DNA from: Alphaproteobacteria bacterium | Lineage (GTDB): Bacteria > Pseudomonadota > Alphaproteobacteria > Sphingomonadales > Rhodothalassiaceae | Assembly (NCBI GenBank): GCA_003695555.1 | Contig: RFIU01000151.1 | Coordinates: 1 to 6,075 of the forward strand | DNA length: 6,075 nucleotides | Direction of reading: 5' to 3' | Shown here: piece after piece, positions 5,629 to 6,075 of the stretch | How positions within the stretch are numbered: the stretch's first letter is position 1 | Layout: the number at the start of each line of letters is the position of its first letter | Notes under the pieces: generated by a model | Told to the model about the DNA's origin: nothing | What the model saw: the letters and a program-made list of their open reading frames with translations, nothing else | Databases searched by the model: none | Program-made: the position numbers and the translations under genes

Positions 5629-5669
5629 GGCGGTGGCGCTGATTGGTGGCCGGCCGTCAGCGTCGGCCG
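5620..5669 (+). terminator. GC-rich hairpins at the carD 3' end
   Basis: CCGCC (5621-5625) pairs with GGCGG (5629-5633) with the TGA stop codon as the 3-base loop. A second stem, CGGCCG (5651-5656) with CGGCCG (5664-5669), has a 7-base loop. Neither is followed by a T-run, so they are candidates for Rho-assisted termination or 3'-end protection and not classical terminators. Confidence 0.35.
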
Positions 5670-5676
5670 CCGGTGG

Positions 5677-5699
5677 CGGGAAAGCGGATGCGGGGATCG
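5677..5699 (+). repeat. Direct repeat copy A
   Basis: These 23 bases match positions 5858-5880 at 20 of 23 sites, beginning CGGGAAAG and ending GGGATCG. They are probably part of a degenerate intergenic palindromic repeat of the REP or MITE-like kind, judging from the inverted partial copy at 5721-5735. Confidence 0.5.
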
Positions 5700-5720
5700 G
5701 GAAGAGGGCTCTTCGCTTCT

Positions 5721-5735
5721 GGATTCCGGTTCCCG
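5721..5735 (-). repeat. Inverted partial copy of the repeat
   Basis: The minus strand of this segment reads CGGGAACCGGAATCC and matches the first 15 bases of copy B at 12 of 15 sites. Copy A and this segment face each other across GAAGAG/CTCTTC (5701-5714), so 5677-5735 looks like one imperfect palindromic unit. Confidence 0.35.
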
Positions 5736-5763
5736 GCGCCCGCTTGTCCTTCGCGCCGGTTCG

Positions 5764-5821
5764 TGCCGTCTTTGTCACGGCAGACCGGCGGCACTGGCGC
5801 CCGACCATTCCATGGTCTGCC
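5764..5821. repeat. Overlapping, mutually exclusive inverted repeats
   Basis: TGCCGT (5764-5769) pairs with ACGGCA (5777-5782). GGCAGACC (5779-5786) pairs with GGTCTGCC (5814-5821). GACCAT (5803-5808) pairs with ATGGTC (5812-5817). The middle, 8-bp pairing shares bases with both others, so alternative folds are possible. Confidence 0.4.
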
Positions 5822-5857
5822 CTCATGTGAAAAATCGGTCTTGGGTCGCCGGTGTGA

Positions 5858-5880
5858 CGGGAAAGGGAATGCCGGGATCG
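5858..5880 (+). repeat. Direct repeat copy B
   Basis: Partner of copy A at 5677-5699, 181 bases downstream, with three mismatches in 23 bases. Both copies lie outside genes. Confidence 0.5.
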
Positions 5881-5996
5881 CAGGATGCTGCACGCCTTCC
5901 GGTCCACCCCTAGCCGTCATCCATAACGCCATTGCTGCAGCTGCGCGCCACCTTTGACGTCGGCCCATTCCATTCGCTGCCCCAAGGTGGAGCAAC

Positions 5997-6009
5997 CGCC
6001 CATTGGGCG
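5997..6009. repeat. Small hairpin next to the G-tract
   Basis: CGCCC (5997-6001) pairs with GGGCG (6005-6009) around ATT, ending 12 bases before the G18 run. The stem is short and could be chance in GC-rich DNA. Confidence 0.25.
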
Positions 6010-6021
6010 CGAGTTAAAGGT

Positions 6022-6039
6022 GGGGGGGGGGGGGGGGGG
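6022..6039. repeat. Homopolymer run of 18 G
   Basis: Eighteen consecutive G residues lie between T at 6021 and AA at 6040-6041. No other run in the window is close to this length. Such tracts slip readily during replication and can serve as phase-variable elements, but they are also a known place for sequencing and assembly errors. The tract can also form stacked G-quartets. Confidence 0.9.
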
Positions 6040-6075
6040 AATCGGTTTTGCCGCAGCCCCGCCGCCCTTCGATCC

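Larger units (their letters stand above)
5629..6075. other. Intergenic region after carD, repeat- and hairpin-rich
   Basis: These 447 bases hold no gene I can support. Short frames exist on both strands, but none shows a ribosome-binding site or domain. The contents are carD-end hairpins, a diverged direct repeat with an inverted partial copy (5677-5880), overlapping inverted repeats (5764-5821), a small hairpin (5997-6009) and a G18 run (6022-6039). Translation of the repeat zone on the minus strand (NRNPEAK, FPFPSHRRP) resembles the spurious peptides often produced by intergenic palindromic repeats in proteobacteria. Confidence 0.5.

Noticed and set aside
5657..5995. Minus-strand frame of 112 codons after carD
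   Set aside because: Its peptide derives from the repeat copies (PEAK and FPFP-type segments), and it lacks a ribosome-binding site; more likely a repeat translation than a protein.
5911..6075. C-terminus of a minus-strand gene entering from the right edge
   Set aside because: Three frames enter open, ending at 6013, 5917 and 5911. None has clear coding character and the G18 run makes the frame unsafe, so it is discussed as a hypothesis and not annotated.
1..6075. CRISPR array, tRNA, rRNA, insertion sequence or replication origin
   Set aside because: No regularly spaced repeats, cloverleaf, rRNA core motif, transposase frame or DnaA-box cluster was seen on either strand.

Overview
The window looks like ordinary chromosomal DNA from a GC-rich alphaproteobacterium. 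The evidence is high G+C at third codon positions and five plus-strand genes of alphaproteobacterial type: a SUV3-like RNA helicase, an S4-domain RNA-binding protein, a TerB-like protein, the seven-iron ferredoxin FdxA, and the RNA polymerase-binding regulator CarD/CdnL. I cannot place the genus from sequence alone. No phage, transposase, CRISPR array, tRNA or rRNA was seen.

Layout. Positions 1-130 (minus strand) hold the first 43 codons of an unidentified protein with a basic N-terminus and one hydrophobic segment; it runs off the left edge and is divergent from everything else. Positions 131-278 are the divergent control region. Positions 279-4086 form a tight plus-strand cluster: helicase (279-3077), S4 protein (about 3167-3613) and TerB-like protein (3610-4086, overlapping the S4 stop codon as ATGA). 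After a 150-base gap comes fdxA (4237-4575), then a 546-base gap packed with inverted repeats and the probable carD promoter and leader, then carD (5122-5628). Positions 5629-6075 hold no gene I can support. They contain several hairpins, a diverged direct repeat with an inverted partial copy, and an uninterrupted run of 18 G.

How the genes fit together. The helicase and the S4 protein are both predicted RNA-binding proteins and are probably co-transcribed, which suggests a shared role in RNA or ribosome metabolism. FdxA is a small electron carrier. CarD is a global activator of housekeeping promoters. fdxA and carD each have their own upstream control region, so they need not be in the helicase operon.

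I found no clearly new multi-gene system. The most unusual parts are non-coding: four consecutive inverted repeats between fdxA and carD, the structured carD leader, and the G18 tract, which sits inside minus-strand reading frames that are open to the right edge.
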